A stretch of DNA of 53,610 nucleotides from Thermoanaerobaculia bacterium. GTDB taxonomy: Bacteria; Acidobacteriota; Thermoanaerobaculia; Multivoradales; J023. A model generated the notes under the pieces. The model worked only from the letters and a program-made list of their open reading frames with translations. It was not told the origin of the DNA and did no database searches. The stretch spans positions 2,573 through 56,182 of the forward strand of contig JALCBJ010000044.1 of assembly GCA_028066595.1 (NCBI GenBank), written 5' to 3'. A program made the translations under genes and the position numbers. Positions 17,415-28,778 of the stretch are shown piece by piece (the first letter of the stretch is position 1; each line of letters begins with the position of its first letter).

Positions 17415-19882
17415 ATGCCTGTCACCCACAAAGGCCTTAGCTCGGAAGGCGGGGCGACCCCGGAGGTGCTCAACGGCTCGTACCGGCGCGATGCAGAGGG
17501 CGTCTGGTGCGGCGTCATTCGCCTCGAAGAAGTCAAAGACCCGCGGTCCTTTCGTGTGATCGATGCCATACACGGACCGACGGAGTCACTGTGTACCACC
17601 ACGGCCATGCGCTGGAGGGAGCCGATCCGAAGACTTTCGTCTCGTGCGGCGAGTGTTTCTGTAAAGACGACTCCCACGTCTGGGCGTATGGCGAGCTCGT
17701 CGAAGGAGCGCATGGAGCCTCGTTCGAAGCTCTCACAGAGGACGTCGGCCGCGATCGTCACCGCGCCTATGTCGAAGGTAAGGCTCAAGAAGCCGACGGC
17801 CCGAGCCTCGAACATATCGGAGGTTCCTACTTCGCCGATTCCAACCGGCCCTATTGTCGCGTGTGGGATGACCTCGACTTCGTCGAGGGAGCCGATCGGG
17901 CGACGTTCGAGCATCTCGAGGGCAAATACGCGAGGGATCGGACCGTCGTCTTTCTGGATGGCTTTGTGGTCGAGGGCGCCGAACCTGCGAGTTTCCGCGT
18001 CCTGAATGAAGACTACGGTTGCGACGCCCGCGCCGTATTCCGTTCGACGAGCGCGATCGAAGACGCCGATCCGGACACGTTCGAAGTACTCGGTGTCGAC
18101 TTCGCCAAGGACGCCTCTCGCGTCTTCCACCAGGGCTCCGAGCTACCGGAGTTCGACGCCGCCACTTGCTTCGTCGTCACCTACGGGAATACCGCCTACG
18201 TCGTCGACGCGAAGGCTGCCTACTTCGGTGGATTCGAGAAGCTCCGGAAGTTCCGTTGCGACCTCGCCTCGCTGGAGGTGTTGGCAGAGGAGTTTGCCCG
18301 CGACAAGACTCACGTGTTCCGGCGGGGTCGCAAGATCAAGGGTGCCGACCCGGCCACGTTCGAAGTGCTAGAACCCTACTACGCCCGCGATCGGGAGCAG
18401 GTCTACACCTACGCCTCCTGGCACCGGGAGACCAACGTCGTCGAGGGCGCCGACCCAGGGAGTTTCCTCCCCATGGGATCCGAGTTCGGGACCGACAAGG
18501 ACCGGCTGTACTTCTTGGGTGACCTCGATGAGCAGAGCAAGACCAACGGCGACTCACGGGTCGTCGCATTCGTCGAAGAACATTCGGATCTCGTCGGATA
18601 TTGGTGGACGTCGACGACGCGACTCGACCCTGCAAGTTTCGAGGTGGTGAGCGATGGATTCGCACGGGACAGCGCGTCCGTCTATCTCCACGGTGTTCGG
18701 CTGCCTGCCGTCCAGCCCAGCGGTTTTCGGAACCTCGGTGGCGGCTTCGGTTTGAACCGGCAGGGAGCTTTCTGGTTCGAGGTCAGTCGGCGCGGCGACG
18801 TCCTCTGGTTTGACGAAGACGGCGACTCGGACCAGCTTTTTCGCGAGGGCCCGGGCGGTGTGGTCGACGGCGGGCCGCTCACCGCGGTAGATCCGTCTCG
18901 TCTGGTGGTGCATGGAGGCGGCTACGCCAGCGACGGGCAGAGCTGCTTTTTCTACAACCAGCGGATCGACGGTGCCGACGCCGCGACGTTCAGGGTACTT
19001 GGGCACGATGTGGCGTGCGACGGCCGGCGTGTGTACCAATATGGTCGTCCCCTTCGAGGCGTTTCTAGCAAGGACTATTCGGTGCTCGGCGAACGCTATG
19101 CGAGGTCTACTACAGCAGTCTTCTGGGATGGCGCCGTCATCAAGAGCGCTGACCCGGCCTCGTTCGAGGTGCTCGATCATGCCAGCGGCTACTACGCCCG
19201 CGACAGGAAGCACCTCTACAACGCCAACGGCCGCAGGGTCGTCAAGACCATCGACGGGTCGAGCTTCCGATTCCTCGACGAGCGGTGGGGGACCGACGGT
19301 ACGGTGGTCTTCGACGCCGACGCCGAGAAGGTCCTCAAGGGTGCAGACGGAGCATCGTTCCGGGTCCTCGCATCCTGGCTCGTAGCCGACGGCGAGACCG
19401 TTTTCGTGGAGGGTCGCAGAGAGAAGCGACTCGATCCCGCGAGCCTGGAACTGCTCGGTGCTGGCTATGTGGGGGACGCTCGTGGCGTCTATTGGTACAG
19501 CCCTGCCGGATTTGCGCTGAGGGCCGGAGGGTCGGAGGGTCCTCAGCTTGTCGACGGCTACTTACATCGGCTCGACGGAGCGATGACCGCCAGTTTCGAG
19601 GCGCTGAGTGAACTGATTGGCCGCGCCCGCGAGCGCTTCTTCATCGGCCCGATGGAATGCCCTGCCGAGGAGGCGACCTCGCGCCTCGAGGTGTGCTCCT
19701 CTGGCGAATCCGAAGCGGCGCCTGGAGAGGATCTGGGGCACGACTACCGACGCCTCGACGGAAACATCCTTTTCCGGGGCCATCTGGTGCCGGACACCGA
19801 TCCGGCCCACTTCGTCGTCCTCGGCGATGGTTATGCCCGGGATCGAGAGCGGATCTACTTCGACGGCCGGAAGATCGAGTAG
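17415..19882 (+). CDS. DKNYY-type repeat protein (frame break near 17563)
   Basis: About 820 residues made almost entirely of repeats of roughly 30-35 residues with the pattern GADPATFEVLxxxYARDRxxVY, matching the DKNYY family. No signal peptide is seen. The main frame runs 17507-19882, but the first repeats (DPRSFRVID after MPVTHKGLSSEGGATPE) are read in the frame starting at ATG 17415. A one-base deletion near 17561-17563 would split it, because HTRTDGVTVYHHG in the second frame completes the repeat. Function of DKNYY proteins is unknown; the repeats are thought to be structural or binding modules. It follows the kinase gene by 34 bases and may be cotranscribed. Confidence 0.75.
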
Positions 19883-20127
19883 AGAAGGTTACGTCCGTCT
19901 TGCTCTGAGAGCAATGTCGGATCTGCAGGAGTGAACCTCGGCTGCTAGGGAGCAGAGTCTGGGCGCTGCCTCTACAGAGCCGTTGGCTGACCAATCGCTG
20001 TCTCGAGTCCTGATCACTAGGGCTGAGTTGACATTGTTCGCGCCCGGGCTATCATTCGGCGACCTACGAACGAACCCCTGCGCAGACTTGACTCGAACAG
20101 CTCAACACACGCGGCTGACGGATACCC

Positions 20128-22275
20128 ATGCGTGATTGGGTAGGCGCCACCTGGCTTCAGGGGCTGGTGACGTTCGCGCTTCTTGGTTGCTCACCCGGAG
20201 CCGCCCCGGAGGATCCCTATCTTTGGCTGGAGGAGCTGAGGAGCGAGCGAGCACTCGAGTGGGTGGCGGGCGAGAACGAACGATCGACGTCCCGTCTCGA
20301 ATCGACTGCGATCTTCGAGACGCTGGTGCGGGATGCCGAGGTCGTTCTCGGCGAACGTGCTCATCTCCCGTTGGCGGAGATCATGGGGGATCACGCCTAC
20401 GGTTTCTGGCAGGACGATGGGAATCCCCGCGGCGTTTGGCGTCGGACGCCGGTCGCGTCGTACCTCGGCGGCGAACCGAAGTGGGAAACACTCCTGGATC
20501 TCGACGAACTGGCCGCCGAAGAGGGCGAGCCGTGGGCCTGGGCGGGAGTCCGGTGTCTCGAACCTGAAAACGATCGCTGCCTTGTCGGCCTGTCGAGGAG
20601 TGGGATCGCAGCTGCGATCTGGCGGGAGTTCTCCGTGTCGCAGCGCGACTTCGTAGAGGGAGGTTTCGTCTTGCCGGAAGCGCAGAGCAACTGGGCTTGG
20701 ATGGACGAGGACACTCTCTTCGTCGCCACCGATTGGGGAGACGGGAAGACGGGCGACGCCTACTCTCTGGTCGCGAAGCTCTGGACCCGCGGCGAGCCCA
20801 TGGGTGATGCACGAGTTGTGGTCGACGCCTCCGCCGATGGCACGAGCGTCTGGCCGGAGACGGCATATCGCCCTGAGGGCCGGTTCGCCTATGTCGGCGT
20901 CTCCCGGGGTTGGCTGGATACGACCTACCATGCGGTCGCCCAGGATGGCCGCCTAACGCGTCTACCATGCTCTTCCGCCTGCGAGCCCCGCGGCTATATC
21001 GAAGGTCGCATTCTTTTCGAGATCAGAAACGACTGGACCCACGGGGGAGCTGACTACAAGAAAGGCTCACTCGTCGCAGTCGACGTCGAGTCATTGGACT
21101 CCGAGCTCGTCTACGCTCCCGAAACGGATGAGTCGGTCCGCTCCGTCCACGTCGGCCGTTCTGCTGTATTCGTAGAGGTGTTGCAGAACGTCGAAAGCGT
21201 GGTTCGGAGGTTCGAACGTCGCGAAGGGGCCTGGGCTCACTCCTCGATCGACCTGCCCGACGGAGGGGTCGTTCAGCTCGCGCCGGTTCGGGGCCGCCGC
21301 AACGAGTCCTCGAACCCGGAATCCAATGCCCTGCTTATCTCCCGTGAGGGGATCGCGACACCCCCTACGCTCTATTACCTGGACGCCGACGGGGAAGTGC
21401 GGCAGATCTATCGCCTGGAACCGTCCTTCGAGGCAGCGGACATCCGGGTCGAACAGCGCTGGACGAGAAGCTCGGACGGAGTGCGTGTTCCGTACTTCGT
21501 GGCGGCGAAACAGTCCGCCCTCGAGGACGGTGACGCCCCGGTGATGCTGTACGGTTACGGCGGGTTCCACATTCCCGTTTTGCCGCGCTACCGCCCGATC
21601 CACGGAAAGCTGTGGCTCGAGCACGGCGGCATCTATGTCATCGCCAACATCCGCGGCGGCGGCGAGTTTGGTGCCCGCTGGCACGAAGCCGCCATCAAGG
21701 AAGGCCGTCAGAACGCCTTCGACGACTTCTACGCCGTCGCCGAAGCGCTCGTGGCAGACGGTGTCACCCGTCCAGAACGGATCGGAATCTGGGGGGCATC
21801 AAACGGCGGTCTTCTGACCGCAGTCGCTCTCACCCAGCGCCCCGACCTGTTCGGTGCTGTGCTCAGTGAGGTGCCGGTGCTCGACATGCTGCGCTACACA
21901 GAGCTTGGCGGAAGTGATTGGATCGACGAGTTCGGCGACCCTGAGCACCCCCGAGAGCGTGCCTTCCTGCGATCGATCTCGCCCTACCACAACATCCGAG
22001 ACGGGAACGCCTATCCGCCCGTCCTTGTCGTCAGCTCGTCGATGGATGACGTCGTCCATGCGGGACACGCGCGCAAGTTCGTCGCCCGTCTTCACGAGGC
22101 AGGTGCCGACGTCCTCTACTACGAGGCTACCGAAGGCGGTCACGGTGGCACCGGTCTCGCCTCCGGTGCGGCCTACGAATGGGCACTTCAGTACGCGTTT
22201 CTGCACGAGACACTCTTCGAGCCTGCGAGTGTCGGAGCCGTCGCGCGAGGCGAAGGCCCACCCCCGAGCTCATGA
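20128..22275 (+). CDS. Prolyl oligopeptidase-family (S9) lipoprotein
   Basis: 715 residues. The N-terminus ends in the lipobox FALLGC, so it is probably a lipid-anchored envelope peptidase. A beta-propeller (about 60-400) is followed by an alpha/beta-hydrolase domain. Catalytic residues visible: Ser558 in GASNGG, Asp640 or Asp641 in SSSMDD and His672 in EGGHGG; the oxyanion tyrosine motif YGYGGF lies upstream. The family cleaves after proline in short peptides. The length is typical. It stands alone with its own promoter region (19883-20127), in which I saw no distinct operator. Confidence 0.9.
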   Translation: MRDWVGATWLQGLVTFALLGCSPGAAPEDPYLWLEELRSERALEWVAGENERSTSRLESTAIFETLVRDAEVVLGERAHLPLAEIMGDHAYGFWQDDGNPRGVWRRTPVASYLGGEPKWETLLDLDELAAEEGEPWAWAGVRCLEPENDRCLVGLSRSGIAAAIWREFSVSQRDFVEGGFVLPEAQSNWAWMDEDTLFVATDWGDGKTGDAYSLVAKLWTRGEPMGDARVVVDASADGTSVWPETAYRPEGRFAYVGVSRGWLDTTYHAVAQDGRLTRLPCSSACEPRGYIEGRILFEIRNDWTHGGADYKKGSLVAVDVESLDSELVYAPETDESVRSVHVGRSAVFVEVLQNVESVVRRFERREGAWAHSSIDLPDGGVVQLAPVRGRRNESSNPESNALLISREGIATPPTLYYLDADGEVRQIYRLEPSFEAADIRVEQRWTRSSDGVRVPYFVAAKQSALEDGDAPVMLYGYGGFHIPVLPRYRPIHGKLWLEHGGIYVIANIRGGGEFGARWHEAAIKEGRQNAFDDFYAVAEALVADGVTRPERIGIWGASNGGLLTAVALTQRPDLFGAVLSEVPVLDMLRYTELGGSDWIDEFGDPEHPRERAFLRSISPYHNIRDGNAYPPVLVVSSSMDDVVHAGHARKFVARLHEAGADVLYYEATEGGHGGTGLASGAAYEWALQYAFLHETLFEPASVGAVARGEGPPPSS

Positions 22276-22435
22276 CACCGAACGTCGAAGTGATGGTGCA
22301 GGACGGTACCTGGCCACCGGTTCGAGTGATCCGGTCCGGGAGCTGGACGAGCCCTCGTCGAGAACCCTTGGGCTCTAGGAAGAAGCTACAATCAACTCCC
22401 ACTTCGCTCCTCGAAGCACAAAGGAGATCGAGACC

Positions 22436-25400
22436 ATGATCGGACGTGTCAGCGCCCTGAGGGGCTGCATCGCCTTCAGCGTCTTCGTCTGTGCATTCTT
22501 TGCCATCCTTCCCCCCGCCATTGCCGGAGACGAGGATCTCTTGAGCGCCGAGCGCTTCAAGGGACTCGAGCTCAGGAGCATCGGGCCGGCCTTGATGGCG
22601 GGCCGTATCGCGGACATCGCCATCCATCCCGAGGACGACAATCTTTGGTACGTCGCGGTCGGCTCGGGTGGGGTCTGGAAGACCAAGAACGCCGGCGTTA
22701 CCTGGACGCCGATCTTCGACGATCAAGCTTCCTACTCGATCGGTTGCGTCACCATCGATCCCCAGGATCCGGAAGTCATCTGGGTCGGTTCGGGTGAGAA
22801 CGTCGGCGGTCGGCACGTTGGATATGGCGACGGGATCTATCGCAGCGACGACGGCGGGGCGACCTGGGTTCGTAAGGGTTTGGAAAAGAGCGAACACATC
22901 TCCGAGATCGTCGTCCACCCCGAGGACTCCGACACGCTTTGGGTGGCGGCCCAGGGTCCGCTGTGGAGTAGGGGAGGCGAGCGCGGAGTCTTCCTCACCA
23001 CCGATGGCGGCGCGACCTGGCAGCGAGTCCTGGGCGATGAGGATTGGGTCGGCGCCACGGAGCTGGTCATCGATCCTCGCGATCCCGACAGGCTCTATGC
23101 CGCCACCTGGCAGCGACATCGCAACGTGGCGGCCTACATGGGAGGCGGCCCGGGCACGGCGCTGCACCGCAGCACCGACGGTGGACGCAGCTGGCAGAAG
23201 CTGACCCAAGGCCTCCCCGAAGGACGGATGGGAAAGATCGGCCTGGCCATCTCACCCCTGGATCCTGATGTCCTCTACGCTGCCATCGAGCTCGACCGAC
23301 GCACGGGAGCGGTCTATCGATCGAGTGACAGAGGCTCTTCTTGGGAGAAGCGCTCCGACACGGTCTCGGGAGGCACTGGGCCCCATTACTACCAGGAGCT
23401 CTACGCCTCGCCCCACAAGTTCGACCGCATCTACCTGGCAGACGTCCGCATGCGAGTTTCGGAGGACGGCGGCAAGACCTTCGAGCGGATGAAGGAGGAA
23501 TCCAAGCACTCGGACAATCACGCCATGGCTTTCCGGGCGGATGACCCAGACTACCTGTTGGTGGGTACCGACGGTGGGTTGTACGAGAGCTTCGACCTGG
23601 CGGAGAACTGGCGTTTCATGGCCAACCTGCCGGTGACCCAGTTCTACAAGTTGGCGGTGGACGACGCCGAGCCGTTCTACAACATCTACGGCGGCACCCA
23701 AGACAACGCCACCCAGGGCGGACCGTCCCGCACCGACAATGTCCACGGGATCCAGAACTCCGACTGGGGCATCATCCTCGACTGGGACGGCCACCAGCCG
23801 GCGACCGAGCCGGGCAATCCCGACATCGTCTATGCCCAACGCCAGCAGGGCTACCTCACGCGAGTGGACCGCACCACCGGCGAGATCATCGACATCCAAC
23901 CTCAGCCCGGCCCGGGAGAAGGCCCGGAGCGCTACAACTGGGACGCGCCGATCCTGGTCAGCCCACACCAAGCGACTCGGCTCTATTTCGCCTCGCAGCG
24001 GGTCTGGCGTAGCGATGACCGAGGAGACACGTGGGATGCCGTTTCCGGTGATCTGACCCGCAACCAGGAACGCCTGGCCCTGCCGATCATGGGTGAGACT
24101 CAAAGCTGGGACAACGCCTGGGATATCTCTGCGATGTCCACCTACAACACCATCACCTCATTGGCGGAGTCGCCGCAGGTAGAGGGGCTGATCTACGCCG
24201 GCACCGACGACGGTCTGATCCAGGTCACCGAGCCGGATCGCGACGAGGGTGAAGGCCAGGGGTGGCGCTCCGTCGAGGTCGGCTCATTGCCGGGTGTCCC
24301 GGCCGGTGCGTACGTCAACGACATCAAGGCCGACCTCTTCGAGGCCGACACGGTGTACGTGGCTCTGGATCATCACAAGTTCGGCGAGTTCGGACCCCAT
24401 CTCCTGCGCAGCGAGGATCGGGGCCGGACGTGGGCGTCTATGCGTGGCGACCTGCCCGAGCGCATCCTGGTGTGGCGAGTGGTACAGGACCACGTGCGCC
24501 CGGAGCTCCTCTTCGCCGCCACCGAGTTCGGCATCTATTTCACCGTGGATGCCGGGCAACACTGGACTCGGCTCGAGGGTGGAGTGCCTACGATTTCGTT
24601 CCGCGATCTGGCCATCCAACGCCGCGAGAACGATCTTGTCGGCGCTTCGTTCGGACGGAGCTTCTACGTCCTCGATGACTACAGCCCACTGCGCGAGGTC
24701 TCCGCGGAGCAGCTCGAGCAGGAGGCGACACTCTTTGCTCCCCGAGACGCCTGGTGGTACTTCCCTCGACCTCACCTGGCCTTCGAGCCCGGCCGAGGTG
24801 ACCAGGGTGCGGCTCACTTCATGGCTCCCAATCCGCCGTTCGGAGCGGTCTTCACCTACTACTTGAAGGACGAATTCGAGACGCGCAAGGCGGCGCGCCG
24901 AGCGCAAGAGAAAGCCACCCTCGGTGCTGGTGAGGCCGTCACCTTTCCGGGTTGGGAGGCCGTAGAGCGGGAGCGTCGCGAGCCCGAGCCCAGCATCTGG
25001 CTCGTCGTGCGGGACGCCGAAGATCGCATCGTCCGGAGGATTCCCGGGCCGGCCAAGGCTGGTTTCCACCGCGTCGCTTGGGACCTCCGGTATCCGACCC
25101 CGGATGCGGTGGAGCTGGTGGAGCCGCCCCCACCGGAATGGGGTGAGCCGCCCCGCGGGTTGATGGTCGCGCCTGGCAGCTACCAAGTCGCGCTGGCGGT
25201 GCAGGCCGACGGCAAGACTCGGATGCTGTCCGAACCGAGACGCTTCGAGGTGACGCCGCTGCGCGGTGGCACGTCGAAACGTGGCGCGTTGGACGGTGCA
25301 ACCCCTGAAGAGGTGGCCGCGTTCTGGCGTCAGTACGAGGCCGCGGTCGGCGAGCACACCGCCATGCAAGTGACGTTGACGAGGCTGATGACCAGGGTCG

Positions 25401-25762
25401 ATCGCGTGACCCGAGTGATCGAGCATTCCCGCCTCGACTTGCTGGAAGTCGATCCGCGTTTCCACGAGCTACGCAGCAGCATCCTCGAGCTCGACGGTCG
25501 GTTCAACGGCCTACGCTCGAAGGGTGAACCGGGTGAGAAGGCTCCTGCCACTGTCGGCGACCGGCTCTTTGCCGTATCCCGGGGCGTCGGACTCTCGACC
25601 TATGGCCCGACCCCGAGCCATCGCAGGAACCTAGAAATCGCCACCACAGAAATGGTAGATCTGCGCGACGAGCTGGAGCGCCACGAGCTCGCATTTTCCG
25701 AGTTGGTCCGCGAGCTCATCGACGCCGGTGCGCCTTGGCTGGAGGGCGAGCCGTTGCCCTGA
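22436..25762 (+). CDS. VPS10/sortilin-like BNR-repeat protein, secreted
   Basis: 1,108 residues with a signal peptide ([13 protein letters not shown]). The N-terminal two thirds is a large BNR/Asp-box propeller with many [17 protein letters not shown] and STDGGRSWQ motifs, as in proteins annotated as glycosyl hydrolase/VPS10 domain. The C-terminal part has an extended beta region and a helical tail (residues about 960-1100, [16 protein letters not shown]...). Such proteins are abundant in Acidobacteriota and Bacteroidota; enzymatic activity is not established. An upstream AGGAGATCGAGACC provides a ribosome-binding site. Confidence 0.82.
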   Translation: MIGRVSALRGCIAFSVFVCAFFAILPPAIAGDEDLLSAERFKGLELRSIGPALMAGRIADIAIHPEDDNLWYVAVGSGGVWKTKNAGVTWTPIFDDQASYSIGCVTIDPQDPEVIWVGSGENVGGRHVGYGDGIYRSDDGGATWVRKGLEKSEHISEIVVHPEDSDTLWVAAQGPLWSRGGERGVFLTTDGGATWQRVLGDEDWVGATELVIDPRDPDRLYAATWQRHRNVAAYMGGGPGTALHRSTDGGRSWQKLTQGLPEGRMGKIGLAISPLDPDVLYAAIELDRRTGAVYRSSDRGSSWEKRSDTVSGGTGPHYYQELYASPHKFDRIYLADVRMRVSEDGGKTFERMKEESKHSDNHAMAFRADDPDYLLVGTDGGLYESFDLAENWRFMANLPVTQFYKLAVDDAEPFYNIYGGTQDNATQGGPSRTDNVHGIQNSDWGIILDWDGHQPATEPGNPDIVYAQRQQGYLTRVDRTTGEIIDIQPQPGPGEGPERYNWDAPILVSPHQATRLYFASQRVWRSDDRGDTWDAVSGDLTRNQERLALPIMGETQSWDNAWDISAMSTYNTITSLAESPQVEGLIYAGTDDGLIQVTEPDRDEGEGQGWRSVEVGSLPGVPAGAYVNDIKADLFEADTVYVALDHHKFGEFGPHLLRSEDRGRTWASMRGDLPERILVWRVVQDHVRPELLFAATEFGIYFTVDAGQHWTRLEGGVPTISFRDLAIQRRENDLVGASFGRSFYVLDDYSPLREVSAEQLEQEATLFAPRDAWWYFPRPHLAFEPGRGDQGAAHFMAPNPPFGAVFTYYLKDEFETRKAARRAQEKATLGAGEAVTFPGWEAVERERREPEPSIWLVVRDAEDRIVRRIPGPAKAGFHRVAWDLRYPTPDAVELVEPPPPEWGEPPRGLMVAPGSYQVALAVQADGKTRMLSEPRRFEVTPLRGGTSKRGALDGATPEEVAAFWRQYEAAVGEHTAMQVTLTRLMTRVDRVTRVIEHSRLDLLEVDPRFHELRSSILELDGRFNGLRSKGEPGEKAPATVGDRLFAVSRGVGLSTYGPTPSHRRNLEIATTEMVDLRDELERHELAFSELVRELIDAGAPWLEGEPLP

Positions 25763-25776
25763 CGGCGGAAGAGGAG

Positions 25777-25956
25777 ATGAATACCTTGATCCGAACCAAC
25801 CAAACATCGTTCAGCCAAACCAGCAAAGCCGAGGCGCCGAGCTGCAGTTGCTGCCCGCCACCCAAGCCTACGGTTCGCGCAACCCCGAAGATCGGGCGCA
25901 ACGAACCTTGCCCGTGCGGCAGTGATCGCAAGTACAAGAAGTGCTGTGGGAGGTAG
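25777..25956 (+). CDS. SEC-C motif mini-protein
   Basis: 59 residues ending [21 protein letters not shown], the classic SEC-C zinc-binding motif (CxCx8CC) known from SecA tails. An extra CSCC cluster sits in the middle. The ATG at 25777 directly follows GGAAGAGGAG and is 14 bases after the preceding stop, so it could be translated with that gene. It immediately precedes the first metal-responsive promoter and may belong functionally to the zinc island, although no operator lies upstream of it. Confidence 0.7.
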   Translation: MNTLIRTNQTSFSQTSKAEAPSCSCCPPPKPTVRATPKIGRNEPCPCGSDRKYKKCCGR

Positions 25957-26037
25957 ATTTCGGCCCGAGGTCCCGTCCGGGACTCGTCCATCGACATAGA
26001 CGCGGTCAGGTTCGCCGGTAGGCAAGTGATCCGGAAC

Positions 26038-26085
26038 TTGCATGAGCAGAGCGCCTGCATATACTAGATCTGCAAGTGGCTTGCA
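26038..26085 (+). promoter_or_regulatory. Promoter A with tandem Fur/Zur-like operators
   Basis: -35 TTGCAT (26038-26043) and -10 TATACT (26060-26065), 16-bp spacer. Box 1 (26045-26059, AGCAGAGCGCCTGCA, degenerate) fills the spacer. Box 2 (26071-26085, TGCAAGTGGCTTGCA, perfect 6-3-6 palindrome) covers the predicted start site. The same geometry is seen at three other promoters here. An additional inverted pair GCAAGT/ACTTGC with an 8-bp gap (26022-26041) overlaps the -35. It should control the genes from 26191 onward. Confidence 0.75.
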
Positions 26086-26190
26086 TGTGCAGGTTCTTGC
26101 GCACGGGGGTAGCGTCAGCATGCCCTGATGCGCCTCCGTCCAACCAAGAGCCAGACCGACGCTTCGATGGCCTGAACCAGGACTACCTTG

Positions 26191-27435
26191 ATGAATCCGA
26201 ACCAAGACGCCTCTTCCCAAGATCCACGCCTCCCCGTCACGGTTCTGTCGGGCTTCCTCGGAGCCGGTAAGACCACCCTACTCAACGAAGTCCTCCACAA
26301 CCGTGAGGGCCGCCGTGTCGCGGTAATCGTGAACGACATGAGCGAGGTCAATATCGACGCGTCGCTTGTCGAGCGCGGCGGTGCTCAGCTCTCGCGGACC
26401 GAAGAGACACTCGTCGAGATGACCAACGGCTGCATTTGCTGCACGCTGCGCGAGGATCTGCTCGCCGAGGTCTCGCGACTAGCCAAAGAGGAGCGCTTCG
26501 ACCACCTGATCATCGAATCCACGGGGATCTCGGAGCCGATCCCGGTCGCTCAGACGTTCACCTTCGAAGATGAACACGGTGTGAGCCTGGGCGACCTCTC
26601 GCGCCTCGACACGATGGTCACTGTCGTGGACGCCGCAAGCTTCTTGAAGGACTACAACGCTGCCGAGGCGCTCCAGGACCGCGGTGAGTCGCTCGGCGAC
26701 GAGGATGAGCGCACCGTCACCGATCTGCTGATCGATCAGGTCGAGTTTGCCGACGTCATCGTGCTCAACAAGCTCGATCTGGTCAGCAGCGAGCAAGCCC
26801 TCGAGGTCGAGGCCGTCCTGCGGGCGCTCAATCCTGGCGCCAGGATCCACCGGGCGACCCGTGGCCAGGTACCTCTCGACTGCGTACTCGACACTGGCTT
26901 GTTTGACTACGACAAGGCCGAGAGCTCCGCTGGTTGGATCCGTGAGCTCCAGGGAGAGCACACGCCAGAGACGGAGGAGTACGGTATCTCGAGCTTCACC
27001 TATCGTGCTTCGACTCCGTTCGACGCCGAGAAGTTCTGGGCATTCCTGAACGACGAGGAGAACTGGCGCGGCGTGCTGCGATCCAAGGGCTTCTTTTGGG
27101 TCGCCGCCGATCATCGAGTCGCCTACGAGTGGGCACAGGCTGGAGGTGTCAGCGATGTGAACCCCGCCGGGATGTGGTGGGCCGCTTTGCCGCGCAAGCA
27201 CTGGAACCACCCCGAGGGCGAGCGACCGGACCAGCAGCCTGAATGGCATCCACGTTTCGGCGATCGTCACCAAGCGCTCGTCTTCATCGGCCAGCAGATG
27301 GACGAGGCGGCGGTGCGCGCTCGGCTCGACGCTTGCCTGCTCGACAAGGATCTCGCGGCGCGCAACAGCCGGGTGTGGGCGAACCTTCCAAACCCTTTTC
27401 CGGAGCTTCGAATGGCTGGGGGCGCGGACGAATGA
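26191..27435 (+). CDS. zigA: ZigA-type COG0523 zinc metallochaperone GTPase
   Basis: About 414 residues. Walker [11 protein letters not shown], the metal motif CxCC (Cys81-Ile-Cys83-Cys84), [13 protein letters not shown] (GTP specificity), [20 protein letters not shown] and the long C-terminal CobW_C domain with [15 protein letters not shown] and LRSKGFFW are the signature of the ZigA/YciC (ZagA) subgroup. These are Zur-controlled GTPases that deliver Zn to client enzymes during zinc limitation. The ATG at 26191 follows an in-frame TTG at 26188. It is the first gene behind promoter A and overlaps the next start by ATGA. The zinc specificity comes from family knowledge and is the strongest pointer to the metal sensed by the whole island. 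Confidence 0.92.
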   Translation: MNPNQDASSQDPRLPVTVLSGFLGAGKTTLLNEVLHNREGRRVAVIVNDMSEVNIDASLVERGGAQLSRTEETLVEMTNGCICCTLREDLLAEVSRLAKEERFDHLIIESTGISEPIPVAQTFTFEDEHGVSLGDLSRLDTMVTVVDAASFLKDYNAAEALQDRGESLGDEDERTVTDLLIDQVEFADVIVLNKLDLVSSEQALEVEAVLRALNPGARIHRATRGQVPLDCVLDTGLFDYDKAESSAGWIRELQGEHTPETEEYGISSFTYRASTPFDAEKFWAFLNDEENWRGVLRSKGFFWVAADHRVAYEWAQAGGVSDVNPAGMWWAALPRKHWNHPEGERPDQQPEWHPRFGDRHQALVFIGQQMDEAAVRARLDACLLDKDLAARNSRVWANLPNPFPELRMAGGADE

Positions 27436-28562
27436 GGACCTCGACCCTGGATCACCGTTTCGACGCGATTATCGTCGGCGGCGGTGCGGCAGGCGTCGGC
27501 GTCGGCGTCGCCCTCAGGCACGCGGGCATCGAGAACTTCTTGGTGCTCGAACGTCAGCAGGTCGGCGCGTCCTTCGCCTCTTGGCCGGCCGAGACTCGCT
27601 TCATCACGCCCTCGTTTCCGACGAACTCGATAGGCATGCTGGATCTGAACTCCATCGCCATCGGGACCTCGCCCGCATTCACCATGGAGGTCGAGCATCC
27701 GACAGGCCGGCAGTATGCAGCCTTTCTGAAATCGGTCGCACAGCACTTCGAGTTGCCGATCATCGAACAGGCCGACGTGAAGCGCATCGTCCCGAAGGGC
27801 GACGAGTTCGCAGTCGAAACAGCGGGTGGAACCATCCGGTCCCGACACGTCATCTGGGCAGCGGGCGACTACCACTACCCGCGGTTGGATGGGTTCCCGG
27901 GCAGCACATTGTGCCGGCACACCGCCACGATCCCTAGCTACGCCGAGCTGGACGGGGATGACTTTATCGTCATCGGTGGCTACGAGAGCGGGGTCGACGC
28001 CGCCTATCACCTTGCCAAACGCGGCAAGAGCGTCCGGCTCTTCGATAAGGGGCGCCCCTGGGAGTCCTCCAGTTCCGACCCCAGTGTGGCACTTTCGACG
28101 TTCTCGCTCGAACGCACGCGTCGGATGGCGTTCAAAGAACGCGTGCAGCTCTTCCCGCGCTCGCCCATCGCGACGGTCTCTCGCTCACGCTCCGAGTATG
28201 AGGTCGTCACGCGGGACGGACGCGTGTTTCACACCCCGGTGCCACCGCTGCTCGCGGGCGGTTTCGAGGGAAGTCACGGACTCGTTGGCGATCTCTTCGA
28301 CTCACGCGACGATGGTTTCCCGCTCCTCAACGAGAACGACGAATCGACGATCGTTCCGGGGATCTTCCTCTGCGGAGCGGCCGTTCGGCACGACAACCTC
28401 ATCTTCTGCTTTATCTACAAGTACCGGCAGCGATTCGCTGTCGTCGCCAAGGCGATCGCGACGTCGCTGGGCCTCCCCGCCGAGGGGCTGGAGATGTACC
28501 GGATGTGGGGCATGTATCTGGATGACCTCTCCTGCTGTGGAGAGGAGTGCGTCACATGCTGA
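27432..28562 (+). CDS. CzcO-like FAD/NAD(P)-dependent oxidoreductase with Cys-rich tail
   Basis: 376 residues. It has an N-terminal dinucleotide fold (VGGGAAGVG), a second Rossmann motif (VIGGYESG) and the general layout of flavin monooxygenase/YpdA/CzcO-type reductases. The C-terminus is [13 protein letters not shown], an unusual cluster of five cysteines in the last nine residues (368-376) that could bind a metal or act as a redox relay. The ATG at 27432 overlaps the stop of the GTPase gene by four bases, so the two are translationally coupled. Proteins of this type accompany metal-transport genes in other bacteria. Substrate unknown; a thiol/disulfide or metal-loading role is inferred. Confidence 0.8.
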   Translation: MRTSTLDHRFDAIIVGGGAAGVGVGVALRHAGIENFLVLERQQVGASFASWPAETRFITPSFPTNSIGMLDLNSIAIGTSPAFTMEVEHPTGRQYAAFLKSVAQHFELPIIEQADVKRIVPKGDEFAVETAGGTIRSRHVIWAAGDYHYPRLDGFPGSTLCRHTATIPSYAELDGDDFIVIGGYESGVDAAYHLAKRGKSVRLFDKGRPWESSSSDPSVALSTFSLERTRRMAFKERVQLFPRSPIATVSRSRSEYEVVTRDGRVFHTPVPPLLAGGFEGSHGLVGDLFDSRDDGFPLLNENDESTIVPGIFLCGAAVRHDNLIFCFIYKYRQRFAVVAKAIATSLGLPAEGLEMYRMWGMYLDDLSCCGEECVTC

Positions 28563-28777
28563 CCGGCGGAGGGGACGGAACGGCCGCGGTGACTCCGAGT
28601 CGGGTTAGACGAGCGCTCCGCGTGGAATGGCTCGGTCAGACCGCTGCCAGCGTGTGCTGGATTGTAAGCATGCTGACGTACGGGATCAGCTCCAGTGGAG
28701 ACTGGCTCCAGCTTTGCGCTGCGTCGGCATGGCTGTTGGCCAACATCGCGACGATCGCCACCACCGACCCTGGTTGA
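28556..28777 (+). CDS. Small two-helix membrane protein
   Basis: 73 residues. Two hydrophobic segments (TAASVCWIVSMLTYGIS and LQLCAASAWLLANIATIA) separated by SSSGDW form a helical hairpin; the N-terminal 25 residues are basic. The ATG at 28556 lies inside the end of the flavoprotein gene (7-base overlap), and an in-frame GTG at 28547 is possible. The next gene begins one base after its stop. I do not recognise the family. The tight packing suggests it is a real component of the operon, perhaps a membrane anchor for one of the flanking flavoproteins. Confidence 0.7.
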   Translation: MLTGGGDGTAAVTPSRVRRALRVEWLGQTAASVCWIVSMLTYGISSSGDWLQLCAASAWLLANIATIATTDPG

Positions 28778-28778
28778 G

